Below are positions 27,233 to 35,731 of a stretch of DNA of 64,000 bases, one piece after another; within the stretch, counting starts at the first letter, position 1, and each line of letters begins with the position of its first letter. A program made the translations under genes and the position numbers. The stretch is from Nitrobacter hamburgensis X14 (GTDB lineage: Bacteria > Pseudomonadota > Alphaproteobacteria > Rhizobiales > Xanthobacteraceae): positions 62,001-126,000 of the forward strand of contig NC_007959.1 of NCBI RefSeq assembly GCF_000013885.1. The letters run 5' to 3'. The notes beneath the pieces are model-generated. The model was not told where the DNA came from, did no database searches, and worked only from the letters and a program-made list of their open reading frames with translations.

Positions 27233-27388
27233 CTAGCGGCTGGTATGTCGCAGCCTGCCGGAACCAGATTGTTTCGACAGGCAGGCGGCATGGCACCAGC
27301 GATGCTCAGATCTTCAATCCATGTATGGATGGCTCCTGCGGGTCAAGAGTGTCAGATCGGTTCTGCTGAACAGGTCGGTTGCGGCCAT

Positions 27389-27635
27389 GGGTGCCGTCCG
27401 GAATGTGGTTGGAATTCGGTGTGGCGCATTCCCGTGTAACATGAAAGGTATCGTTTCAGGCGGCAAAAGGTCAATCGGCTGATCAGAGCGTCTGCCAACC
27501 ATCCACCTTGCGCAAGTTGATCTGTCCTGAAGCGAGTAGCGCCCAGAACAACATCGCGGCGGTGTCGGCGGACGGGAGAACAGTCTGGGTTTTGATCCGT
27601 CGCTTGAATTTTCGTGCAAACGCTCGATCGCGTTT
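27389..27635 (-). pseudogene. IS256 type 1 transposase, C-terminal fragment
   Basis: On the minus strand NAIERLHE, then in other frames FKRRIKTQTVLPSADTAAML and FWALLASGQINLRKVDGWQT, form the end of the same transposase type as at 705-1924. It is cut at the NAIE codons by the IS110 copy. Confidence 0.8.
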
Positions 27636-29224
27636 GTAACCGGTATGAGATTCGTGGTGCCGATGTCCGGCTGCGGTTTCGTGATCGCGGCGTATGGTGC
27701 GACCATCCGGGACAGAGGCACCGGGAGCACGAAGTGCGGGCAGGCCGATCTTGCACGTTGAGCTGCGAGCTCGTGTTAGTAGATGGCCGCCTCTGCGACT
27801 CGCCCGGTTGCGCTGAGAGCGCGGATCCGTAGTTGTCGTGTCGCCCGCCGCTCCCCCTCTGATTATCGAGAGGAGACAGGAATGCGACGTGTAATCGGAA
27901 TTGATACCCACCGTACCTTTGGGGAAGTAGTAATCTGGGAAGATGGTCGACTGCGACACATGGGTCGGGTCGATATGACGCGAACTGCGCTGGAAGGCTT
28001 CGGCAAAACGCTTCTGACCACCGACGAGGTGGTCATCGAGGCTACCGGTAACTGCATGGCGGTCTCTCGGGTGCTGTCACCGTTCGTGAAGCGGGTAGTG
28101 ATCGCCAATCCACTGCAGGTGAAGGCGATCGCGCACGCCCATGTGAAAACCGACAAGATCGACGCCGGCACGCTGGCCAACTTGTATGCAGCCGGCTACC
28201 TGCCGGAGATCTGGACACCCGATGCTGTCACGGAGCGGATGCGCCGCCTGGTGGCGCGACGCTACCAGGTTGTCCGGCATCGGACCCGAATCAAGAACGA
28301 GGTGCACTCGATCCTCTATGCTCACCTGATTCCGCAGTGCCCTCATGCCGACCTGTTCGGGCGGCTCGGTCGTGCCTGGCTCATCCGACAGCAGGTGCCG
28401 GATGACGAGCGCGCCGCGATCGAGCGTCATATCCGGGAACTGGATCGGTTGGGAGAGGATCTCGGCGTGCTTGACCGGGAGATCGCTGAGGGCGCCCTCA
28501 GCGATACGGCGATCGAACGGCTGCTCACAATCACTGGCGTCAATCTCACGGTGGCCGCCGGGCTAGTGGCGGCGATCGGCGATATAGGCCGCTTTTCCAA
28601 CCCCCAAAAGCTGGTGAGTTACTTCGGCCTGAACCCACGCGTGCGCCAGTCGGGGCTTGGGGCAGCCCATCACGGGCGGATCAGCAAGGTCGGACGCAGT
28701 CATGCCCGCGCGATGCTGGTGGAAGCCGCCTGGGCAGCCGCCAAGACGCCAGGCCCACTCCATGCCTTCTTCGTCCGCGTCCGGGCCAGGCGGGGCCATC
28801 AGGTCGCTGCCGTTGCAGTGGCGCGCAAGCTGACCGTCCTGTGCTGGCATATGCTGACGAAAGAAACGAACTACCTCTGGGCACGCCCCAGTCTCGTTGC
28901 CCACAAAATGCGCGGCATGGAGTTGCAAGCCGGCCGACCGCAGAAGAAAGGCAACACGCGCGGCCCCGCCTACGCCTACAACGTCAAGAAACTCCGGAAC
29001 CAGGAAATGCGCGTCGCCGAACAGGCACAGAAGGGCTACGAGCACTTTGTCGAAGCCTGGCGCCCGCGCCCGCCAAAAAAGGCGCGCGGGCGCCTCAATC
29101 CGGCAAGGCTCGAATAAGGCTGCCCGGCAGCGCTTTCAGCCGATGCACCGCGCTCCGCCACGAGGTCGCCCACGCAGCAAAATAATATCACGACCGGAAA
29201 GAAACTGCTTGTCGATCTCATCCG
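27636..29224 (+). mobile_element. IS110-family element, copy 1
   Basis: It is nearly identical to 60658-62247, in the same orientation. It has a left non-coding end of about 245 bases and a right end of about 107 bases. The left flank is IS256 type 1 (NAIE...) and the right flank is IS256 type 3 (...DHLRTS), so its two sides come from different IS256 elements. Confidence 0.85.
27882..29117 (+). CDS. IS110-family transposase, 411 aa, copy 1
   Basis: The DEDD domain reads MRRVIGIDTHRTFGEVVIWE (Asp8), VVIEATGNC, and VKTDKIDAGTLANLYAAGY. The C-terminal Tnp_20 domain reads LLTITGVNLTVAAGLVAAIG, YFGLNPRVRQSG and SHARAMLVEAAWAAAKTPGP. The ATG at 27882 has GAGGAGACAG upstream. Identical in this span to the protein at 60904. 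IS110 enzymes are recombinases guided by an RNA transcribed from a non-coding end of the element. Confidence 0.92.
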   Translation: MRRVIGIDTHRTFGEVVIWEDGRLRHMGRVDMTRTALEGFGKTLLTTDEVVIEATGNCMAVSRVLSPFVKRVVIANPLQVKAIAHAHVKTDKIDAGTLANLYAAGYLPEIWTPDAVTERMRRLVARRYQVVRHRTRIKNEVHSILYAHLIPQCPHADLFGRLGRAWLIRQQVPDDERAAIERHIRELDRLGEDLGVLDREIAEGALSDTAIERLLTITGVNLTVAAGLVAAIGDIGRFSNPQKLVSYFGLNPRVRQSGLGAAHHGRISKVGRSHARAMLVEAAWAAAKTPGPLHAFFVRVRARRGHQVAAVAVARKLTVLCWHMLTKETNYLWARPSLVAHKMRGMELQAGRPQKKGNTRGPAYAYNVKKLRNQEMRVAEQAQKGYEHFVEAWRPRPPKKARGRLNPARLE

Positions 29225-30330
29225 ACGTGCGCAGATGGTCCCAATGCTCGGCAGGGAAGTCGAAGAAGGCAAGCAGAGTTTCCCGGTCCTTCGTCAGGCA
29301 GACAACCGCCTTGTCGTACTTGGCGCCGTATTTTTCGGCGAATACGTCGATCGCGACCTCGGCTGCCGCGCGGGTCGGCGCGTCGTAAATCTCACGAAGG
29401 TCTGCCTTCATGTTGACCTGGACCGAGAGCGCAACCTTGTTCAGCACGTTGGCCGTCTTGTGAACCCAACAGCGCTGGTGCCGGGTAGCGGGAAAGGCCT
29501 CCTCGATCGCCTTCCAGAAGCCGAGCGCACCGTCGCCGACCGCGAGGTCCGGCGCGATCTGGAGCCCACGCTGCTTGATGTCGATGAGCAGCTCGCGCCA
29601 GCTCTGCGCGCTCTCGCGGACTCCAGTCTGAAAGCCGACAAGTTCCTTCTTGCCTTCAGGCGTTGCGCCGATCAGCACCAGCATGCATTCGGCGTTATCT
29701 TCCATCCGGGCCTGAAGGTAGACCCCGTCCGCCCACACGTACACGTATCGCCGTGCCGAGAGATCGCGCTTCTGCCGTCAGCCGCGAGATCACGGCCGGC
29801 GACAGGTTCGGCGCGTCCTTGCCTAATAGGGCGGCGAGGGCCTCCTGGAAATCGCCGGTCGCCACTCCGCGTAGGTAGAGAACCGGCAACAGCGCATCGA
29901 GGCTCTTCGTCCGCCGCGCCCATTTCGGCAGGATCGCCGAGGAAAATCGAATTTTCTCCTCCGCCTCCACGGCGCCCCGATCGCGCACCTTGGCGCGACC
30001 GACTCCGACAGGTCCGACTCCGGTCTGGATCGCGCGATGCGGACCGTGGCCGTGACGCACGATGCGGTCGCGACCATCCGCCAGCTTTACGTCCTTCCAC
30101 ATGGCGACGAAGGCGTCGGCTTCGGCAATCAGCACCTGAGCCAACATTCGGCGGGCACCTTCGCGTGCAAGTTCAGTCAGTGGATCGTCAATGGCGTCAG
30201 GCTGGCGGAAGGCAATGACAGTGCTATCCATCGACATGGCGGTATCGCTCCTTTCGGGGAGGTTCTGGCAGGCTTGGACACCCGCCTCGATACGCCGCCT
30301 TCAATCAATCGTCGTCACCCAGATTCCGCC
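29225..30330 (-). pseudogene. IS256 type 3 transposase lacking its C-terminal quarter
   Basis: It starts at 30237 (MSMDSTVIAFRQPDAIDDPL) with a GGAGCG ribosome site and runs through ALLGKDAPNLSPAVISRLTA, then after a frameshift through YVWADGVYLQARMEDNAECM, LAVGDGALGFWKAIEEAFPA and RHQRCWVHKTANVLNK, ending FPAEHWDHLRTS at the IS110 boundary. The element's end is near 30330 (terminal repeat GGCGGAATCTGGGTGACGA on the minus strand). Confidence 0.85.
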
Positions 30331-30601
30331 TTAGCTCTCCGGCCGCAGACGGATGCACGAGCCGTCGTTGAGCCACAGACGCCCGCGTCTAGGCTGTTTG
30401 GCAGGGACCTTCAATCGCCGACATGTTGGACCATTGGACCTGTTACGGAGCGGCGCACAAGCCACCCTGCGGCGCGGGTCTCATGGGGAACGTCCTTGAT
30501 GCGCGAGTTGCTGATCAGGGAACCGAAGTTTCATAGGAACGCATCAGGAGCGCGCGTCCGTTATCATCATACGTTCAGCAGGACATAAAAAGGAGATCCC
30601 T
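30331..30601. other. Intergenic stretch with a near-miss stress promoter
   Basis: No gene was recognised. GGAAC at 30536 and CGTT at 30559 are 18 bases apart, one more than the EcfG range. Confidence 0.4.
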
Positions 30602-30763
30602 ATGTCCAACCAAGAACCAGAAAAATCCGGACCAGCAGCAGCAGAAAAACCAGGGTCAAAAGCCGGGCCAGCAGACCAACAGCAAGAAGGACGAAATCAG
30701 GAAGGCCGTAGAAGGATCAGATCGACCCCAACAATCCTCAGGGCCAACAAAACACCGGGTTTA
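30602..30763 (+). pseudogene. Gln/Asn-rich small protein, one-base frameshift
   Basis: The ATG at 30602 follows AAAAGGAGAT. Skipping one A in the ACCAAGAACC run near 30612 gives MSNQNQKNPDQQQQKNQGQK, a Gln/Asn/Lys-rich short protein of a type common in Bradyrhizobium. As written, the frame shifts after four codons. A single extra base in an A-rich stretch could also be a sequencing error. Confidence 0.5.
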
Positions 30764-30897
30764 GCGGTGACCTCTAATAAGAACCTCCGGGGTAACCAGC
30801 GATTGAGTCGGGCACTTCATCCTCGGTGGGGTTGGTGCCGAGATACAACCGGGTGGCGGTCCGCTCATCTCAGGCCCGCGCCGACCATTGCACGCTA

Positions 30898-31179
30898 CTA
30901 CTTGTCCGGCTCGACCGTTGTTTTTGAAGAGCCCTCCGGCGCCGGCTGCATGCCCGGTGGACTTTGGCCCTGCGGACTTTCTGCAGGAGCGCCACCGGAC
31001 CCGGTGTCAATAGGACCGGTCCAGCCCTGCGGTTGCAGCTGGCCCTTAGTTTCCGGCGTTACGGTCCGGCCAGTGTTATACTCGGACTGGTTTGGTTGTT
31101 TGGGTTCCGTGGTTGTCTGAGCGCTGGCAATCCCGGCTAAGCACGCCGTACAGGTAGTAATAACCAATATACGATGCAT
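30898..31179 (-). CDS. Exported proline-rich small protein, 93 aa
   Basis: A signal peptide (MHRILVITTCTACLAGIASA) precedes a low-complexity, disordered chain rich in Pro, Gly, Thr and Gln that ends EGSSKTTVEPDK. A remnant with the same ending lies at 48310-48400. The protein is probably periplasmic. GGAGGACCACCCC precedes the ATG at 31179, and an EcfG-like promoter ends 30 bases upstream. No family name is known to me. Confidence 0.75.
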   Translation of the reverse strand: MHRILVITTCTACLAGIASAQTTTEPKQPNQSEYNTGRTVTPETKGQLQPQGWTGPIDTGSGGAPAESPQGQSPPGMQPAPEGSSKTTVEPDK

Positions 31180-31208
31180 GGGGTGGTCCTCCGATTATAT
31201 GCACTTTC

Positions 31209-31233
31209 AACAGCGCTAGCGATACTGTGTTCC
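31209..31233 (-). promoter_or_regulatory. EcfG-like promoter
   Basis: Minus strand GGAAC (31233-31229), 16 bases, TGTT (31212-31209), 30 bases before the exported protein at 31179. Confidence 0.65.
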
Positions 31234-31299
31234 ATTCGTCCTGAAGATCGTTCCTCATTATTCCGAAGGTCGACAGTCTGCTTATGGTGCTTCCGCCCT

Positions 31300-31738
31300 C
31301 CCGAGCTTCTTCGCGGATAGCGGCGCGGGACGCTTCCAACGCGCAAAGACGTAGGGCTGGTCCGGCAGTTCTGCGAGCTTGGGACGATCGATCTCAGCGA
31401 ACGGTTCGGTCCGACTGGAGCCGTTTGGCGACCAACAGCGGCATTGAGCTCCGCCAGGGAAAAGAAGCGCTCGGCCTTGCGCAGGATCTCGTTGGCCACG
31501 CCCTTCCACATGGCGACGAAGGCGTCGGCTTCGGCAATCAGCACCTGAGCCAACATTCGGCGGGCACCTTCGCGTGCAAGTTCAGTCAGTGGATCGTCGA
31601 TGGCGTCAGGCTGGCGGAAGGCAATGACAGTGCTATCTATCGACATGGCGTATCGCTCCTTTCGGGGAGGTTCTCGCAGGCTTGGACACCCGCCTCGATA
31701 CGCCGCCTTCAATCAATCGTCGCCACCCAGATTCCGCC
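31300..31738 (-). pseudogene. IS256 type 3 N-terminus fused to an IS21 IstA scrap
   Basis: From 31645 the minus strand encodes MSIDSTVIAFRQPDAIDDPL as at 30237. After MWKGVANEI the homology switches to an IS21 transposase tail (LRKAERFFSLAELNAAV, then DRPKLAELPDQPYVFARWK in another frame). The IS256 part (31504-31738) repeats 30097-30330 in direct orientation. Confidence 0.75.
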
Positions 31739-31744
31739 TTAGCT

Positions 31745-31830
31745 CGCGCCGACCGCACCTGGAACCTTATAGATGCCGCCGTGGGCCATAAGCGCCCAGG
31801 CGATGCGAGCATCGTGAGCACCTTTTAAAG
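31745..31830 (-). pseudogene. IS110 transposase C-terminal scrap
   Basis: On the minus strand HDARIAWALMAHGGIYKVPG matches the usual last residues of IS110 transposases. Confidence 0.5.
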
Positions 31831-32079
31831 GATGTCGGACGATTCGGCCGACAACTCAACCGGACTACGGTCCGAAGGGCTGCTGGAACTTATCTCGGCC
31901 TGTCGAGAATTCCTTACGCAGCACGGCCTTGTTCTGGCTCCCGCAGGCGCTAGCAACTCCAGCAACGGCTATTGTTGAACCAGTCGACCCAGGTCAGCGA
32001 TCCAGACGTTCACTGTTCTTCGAGCCTCCGCTGCTCCTCGGAGAACGGAATAATGAGCGGCCCAATTAAGGTATCTCTA

Positions 32080-32742
32080 TCATTTGACGCCGCCGATGAT
32101 GGCAGCGACGCGCCGGGAATGCTGGTCCACGATGACGAGTTCGTCACCGGCAATAACATACTTATCTCCCGAAAATCCATTCAATGCTTTGAACACTTCA
32201 GGCGGTAGATCCGCCAGCGGAGTCTGTTCTGCCACTGAGGCGCCTATCATCAACTCGAAGTTTGGGCGCTCGACCGTTGGCGGATGGCCACTGGCAAAAA
32301 TCGCGCGCAGCGTCGCACGTTGCGCGTCATCTATGTTGATCGGCTTAGAGGTTTTGATAGCGCTGGGGCCACCGGATGCATGTTCCTCAATTCCGGGATT
32401 TTGCTTCGCGGCCTCCCCGCCCGCAGGATTTTGCTTCGCCACTTCCTCGCCTCCCGCATTTTGCTTCACCACTTCCGGGGCAACGGGATTTTTCTTCGCG
32501 GCTTCCCCGCCCCCGAGATTTTGCTTGGCGGCGATGCTCGTGGATTGGCTCTGCGCCGGAACGGCATTGCCAGTTGCTGGGGTTTGGACGTCTGAGCCGG
32601 TGGAAGGTGTTGCTAAATGCTCTTTGCTGCCCTGGAACCAAGAAAAGGCAAACCAAGCAGCAACCAGCAGTATGACGGCCACAACGGCGGCACGGTTCAG
32701 GAGCTTGCGGGTGCCTTCTTCGCTCTGCGGGAAATCTATCAT
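32080..32742 (-). CDS. Membrane-anchored DUF1236-like protein with KQN repeats, 220 aa
   Basis: A short charged N-terminus is followed by a membrane segment (AAVVAVILLVAAWFAFSWF, about residues 18-36). A disordered stretch then has about five imperfect repeats of the form GGExxKQNP (AAKQNLGGGEAAKKNP, EVVKQNAGGEEVAKQNP, GEAAKQNP). The last 90 residues resemble DUF1236 (TLRAIFASGHPPTVERPNFE, ending VIAGDELVIVDQHSRRVAAI). The layout suggests a periplasmic domain held off the inner membrane by the repeat stalk. The ATG at 32742 has AAGGGA 7 bases upstream. No EcfG-like promoter was found. Confidence 0.75.
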   Translation of the reverse strand: MIDFPQSEEGTRKLLNRAAVVAVILLVAAWFAFSWFQGSKEHLATPSTGSDVQTPATGNAVPAQSQSTSIAAKQNLGGGEAAKKNPVAPEVVKQNAGGEEVAKQNPAGGEAAKQNPGIEEHASGGPSAIKTSKPINIDDAQRATLRAIFASGHPPTVERPNFELMIGASVAEQTPLADLPPEVFKALNGFSGDKYVIAGDELVIVDQHSRRVAAIIGGVK

Positions 32743-33049
32743 TACTGTTCCCTTCACGGATTCTGGAGACCAATTCTGAACTGTGATATTCGTTCCCAGA
32801 GGATCGCTCGTACTCCGGAGTGAAGACGATGGGAGCTCCTGACCACCCGCTCCGACCCGGGACTGCAAACTTGGCTGCTCCGTGCGGCAGGTCTTCTCTT
32901 CCACATCTGACAATGACCGAGATTTCACATTTGGTGCTGTTCGCGGCCGCCTGCCACTGCGCAGCGATATTCGAACTGGTTCAAGTTGAGTACCGGCTCG
33001 CCAGGCTCTGGAGTACAACAGGCAAGGAATTAGGAATAGCCGCAGCGTT
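32743..33049. other. Intergenic stretch without a recognisable gene
   Basis: Only short frames without known motifs. Confidence 0.4.
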
Positions 33050-33270
33050 ATGTCAGTCGAAGATCAGGGTGCCTGCGATCGTCTCGTGACTACTTCGACC
33101 TCTGAACTCCCTGACGAGCGGCTATCATATTTGCCACGTTCGCCTTCCTGGCTTGGCAACTGCGCGACTGTCTTCTCATTCTCGTCGGCTCTCTGCTGGT
33201 TGCGATGCTGCTGCAATTGCTCAGTACTCTTTCGCTAGTGCCGCTTGCCGGGCGGCATTGCCCTGTGCCT
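33050..33270 (+). pseudogene. AI-2E-family permease, N-terminal remnant
   Basis: MSVEDQGACDRLVTTSTSEL PDE leads, after a frameshift near 33118, to IIFATFAFLAWQLRDCLLIL and GSLLVAMLLQLLSTL, the first membrane segments of AI-2E (PF01594) permeases. It is cut by transposase sequence from about 33275. Confidence 0.6.
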
Positions 33271-33274
33271 ACCG

Positions 33275-34260
33275 CATATCAAATCCGGGCATATTGATGG
33301 TGCAGCCCGCCCAGAATCGGACGACAGAGAATGCGTCCGGCTGTTTCGGCGGCGCGTGACATCGGCGCATCCTTGTTCGATGGCAAATGGGTGCGCGCGT
33401 CGTTGTAGTAGCTCATGTACGAGAGCAGCACGTGGCGCAGATGGCGTTCGCCGAATACCACGATATGATCAACGCATTCCCTGCGGATCCATCCGATCAG
33501 CCGTTCGGCGTTTGCGTTTTGCCAGGGTGAGCGAGGGGATGTCGGACGATCTCGAATGCCGATGGATCGAACCCGGCGTATGAATATTTCGCCGTATACG
33601 CCATCGCAATCCTGGATCAGGTAACGAGGGATTTGCTCCCAGCCACACGCCTCGTCAGTTGATTGGCGATCCATTCGGCCGTCGGATGCGCGGTGACCCC
33701 CAACCATAGGATCTGCCGCCGGCCATGGCCCATGATCAGCAATCCATAGACAGGACGAAAGAAGATTGTCGGCACGACGAAAAGGTCCATCGCGGCGATA
33801 CCGTCAGCATGGTTACGAAGGAAGGTGTTCCAACCCTGCGACGGAGGGGCCCTCCTCCGCGCCATTACTTGGCCACGCTGGTCTGGCCAATCTCGATGCC
33901 AAGTTTGAGAAGCTCGCCATGGATCCGCGGCGCTCCCCACAGCGGGTTGGCGGTGCTCATCTCGCGGATCAGCCGGCGAATTTCCAACGGTACGGCCGGT
34001 CGGCCGCAGCGATGCCTCGATTTCCAGCGCCAATACAATCTGAAACCGGAACGATGCCAACGAATCACGGTGTCCGCTCGGACGATTGCCAGTGCATCAT
34101 ACATTTTTGGAAACTGTCGGCAGACACCTCCCAATATCAGTCGGTCAATCGAGATGAAGGGAGGTCTTTTGGGACGGGTTCGCCGCAGCACATTGATTTG
34201 TTGCCTCAAGACCCAGAACTTCTGCCTCAAGCGCAACTTGCGACCGCAGCAGGTCCATCA
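33275..34260 (-). pseudogene. Integrase-core (rve) transposase, frameshifted
   Basis: The N-terminal part reads LRQQINVLRRTRPKRPPFIS, IDRLILGGV, ALAIVRADTVIRWHRSGFRL and NPLWGAPRIHGELLKLGIEI. The integrase core reads MDLFVVPTIFFRPVYGLLIM, QDCDGVYGEIFIRRVRSIGI, and RSPWQNANAERLIGWIRREC. The parts lie in at least three frames. It resembles the IS481/IS3-like integrase proteins common in Bradyrhizobium. Confidence 0.75.
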
Positions 34261-34431
34261 CCATTCGAACGATCAGTCTGCACAAATCAAGCATCGGGCA
34301 GCAGCATCGCCCAATTCTCGATCAACCGCCAGCCAGATGGGGTTTGCGACAGGGGCACCCGGCCCCCACGGAGTGGTCCGATTGGAAGGTTAATTTAGGG
34401 ATTGCATTTTGACTATCTCCTTTGGCGCTGG

Positions 34432-34520
34432 CTAGACGAGGGCCTCGGGTGCCGGTGGTTGATATCCCAGCGATGAGTGTGGACGCACCGTGTTGTAGTG
34501 ACGTCGCCAGTTTTCGCAAT
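34432..34520 (-). pseudogene. IS3-type transposase C-terminal scrap
   Basis: On the minus strand NWRRHYNTVRPHSSLGYQPP and APEALV are the classic end of IS3 OrfB proteins (IS51/IS407-like). Confidence 0.7.
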
Positions 34521-34721
34521 GATCTTGTTAATGATCTATGCCGCAGCGCTGGAGTGACTGAAGAGACCTTGAAGTGCCATCTTGGCAGTTCGCCGTGCCT
34601 GAAAGCAGATTCTCGGTGTACACAAATCGGCGGCAGGCCTGACGGAAATGTCCGTCGTCAGATAATTTGAGACCGATCAGGCATTTCGTGAAGGGAGGCT
34701 CTGGCTCATCAGGGTTAGAGT

Positions 34722-35702
34722 TTAAGCGGCCTGCAGTTGATGCTGCAAGCGGCGGTTTGCGATAGTGGCAAGCTTGATGCGTTTTCGTTCTGCGAGGAAC
34801 GTCTCCGCTCGACCAAAGTAGACGTCGGCCGGCGTGAGGTTTTTGATGCTCTCATGATAGCGGACGTGATTGTAGTGCTCGACGAAGGCGCCGATCTGGC
34901 GTTCGAGATCCCCGGGCAGATAATAGTTGTCGAGCGGAATGCGGTTCTTCAGGGTCTGGTGCCAGGGCTCGATCTTGCCCTGGGTTTGCGGGTGATACGG
35001 TGCTCCTCGCACGTGCTGCATGCCCTTGTCTCCGAGCCAGTCTGCCAGATCGCCTGCAACATAAGACGCGCCATTGTCGCTGAGCAGCCTCGGCCGGTGC
35101 GCAACGGTGATGTGATCAAGGTCCGATGCCGTAAGCGCCTGGTCGAGCGTGGCAGTGACGTCGGAAGCGCACATCGTAGGACCGAGCCTCCAGGCCACGA
35201 TGTAGCGCGAGAAGTCATCGAGCACGGTCGAGAGGTAGTACCAGCCCCAGCCAGTGATCTTGAGGTAGGTGAAGTCGGTCTGCCAGAGCTGGTTGATGGC
35301 GGTGGTCTTGTCCTTGAACTCGTTCGCCGCCTTGATCACCACATAGGCCGGGCTGGTGATCAGGTCATGCGCCTTCAACAGCCGATAGACCGAAGCCTCC
35401 GAGACAAAGTACTTTCTCTCGTCGGTGAACCGCGCGGCCAACTCCCGCGGCGAGAGTTCGGGAAGCTCCAGCGCCAGGTCAATGATCTGGCGGCGGACAT
35501 CGTCCGGAATGCGATTCCAGACGCGGTCCGGTCGGGAGCGATGATCAGCCAGCGCTTCAGGCCCGCCATTACAATAGCGATCATACCAGCGGTAGAATGT
35601 GGCTCGCGGGATGCCGAGTTTGTCCAGCGTGCGCTTGGCCGGCAGGTGTGACTGCTCGACCAGCTCGATGATCTCGGCCTTCTCGGATGCGGGATATCTC
35701 AT
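34722..35702 (-). CDS. IS3-family transposase OrfB, 326 aa
   Basis: The N-terminal region (GIPRATFYRWYDRYCNGGPE) is followed by an integrase core with the DDE residues: LWQTDFTYLKITGWGWYYLS (Asp), RLLSDNGASYV (Asp) and QGKIEPWHQTLKNRIPLDNY (Glu), with a terminal YNHVRYHESIKNLTPADVY. The frame is full length. Its OrfA partner lies at 37090-37441, separated by an inserted IS110 element, so the normal OrfA-OrfB fusion cannot be made from this locus. Confidence 0.88.
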   Translation of the reverse strand: MRYPASEKAEIIELVEQSHLPAKRTLDKLGIPRATFYRWYDRYCNGGPEALADHRSRPDRVWNRIPDDVRRQIIDLALELPELSPRELAARFTDERKYFVSEASVYRLLKAHDLITSPAYVVIKAANEFKDKTTAINQLWQTDFTYLKITGWGWYYLSTVLDDFSRYIVAWRLGPTMCASDVTATLDQALTASDLDHITVAHRPRLLSDNGASYVAGDLADWLGDKGMQHVRGAPYHPQTQGKIEPWHQTLKNRIPLDNYYLPGDLERQIGAFVEHYNHVRYHESIKNLTPADVYFGRAETFLAERKRIKLATIANRRLQHQLQAA

Positions 35703-35731
35703 GCCTGGTCTTCCCCATCCCCGTTCATGCT

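Noticed and set aside
27882..29117. Calling the repeated IS110 transposases a host recombination or pilin-inversion system
   Set aside because: The proteins are ordinary IS110 DEDD/Tnp_20 enzymes with IS flanks. There is no invertible pilin-type cassette or adjacent regulated gene.
30536..30562. GGAAC...CGTT upstream of the Gln-rich pseudogene
   Set aside because: The spacing is 18 bases, outside the accepted 16-17, and the gene is frameshifted, so I did not list it as a promoter.
34535..34640. A frame reading GVTEETLKCHL, like a LuxR-type helix-turn-helix
   Set aside because: Only about ten residues fit, and the downstream part does not continue the motif in any one frame.
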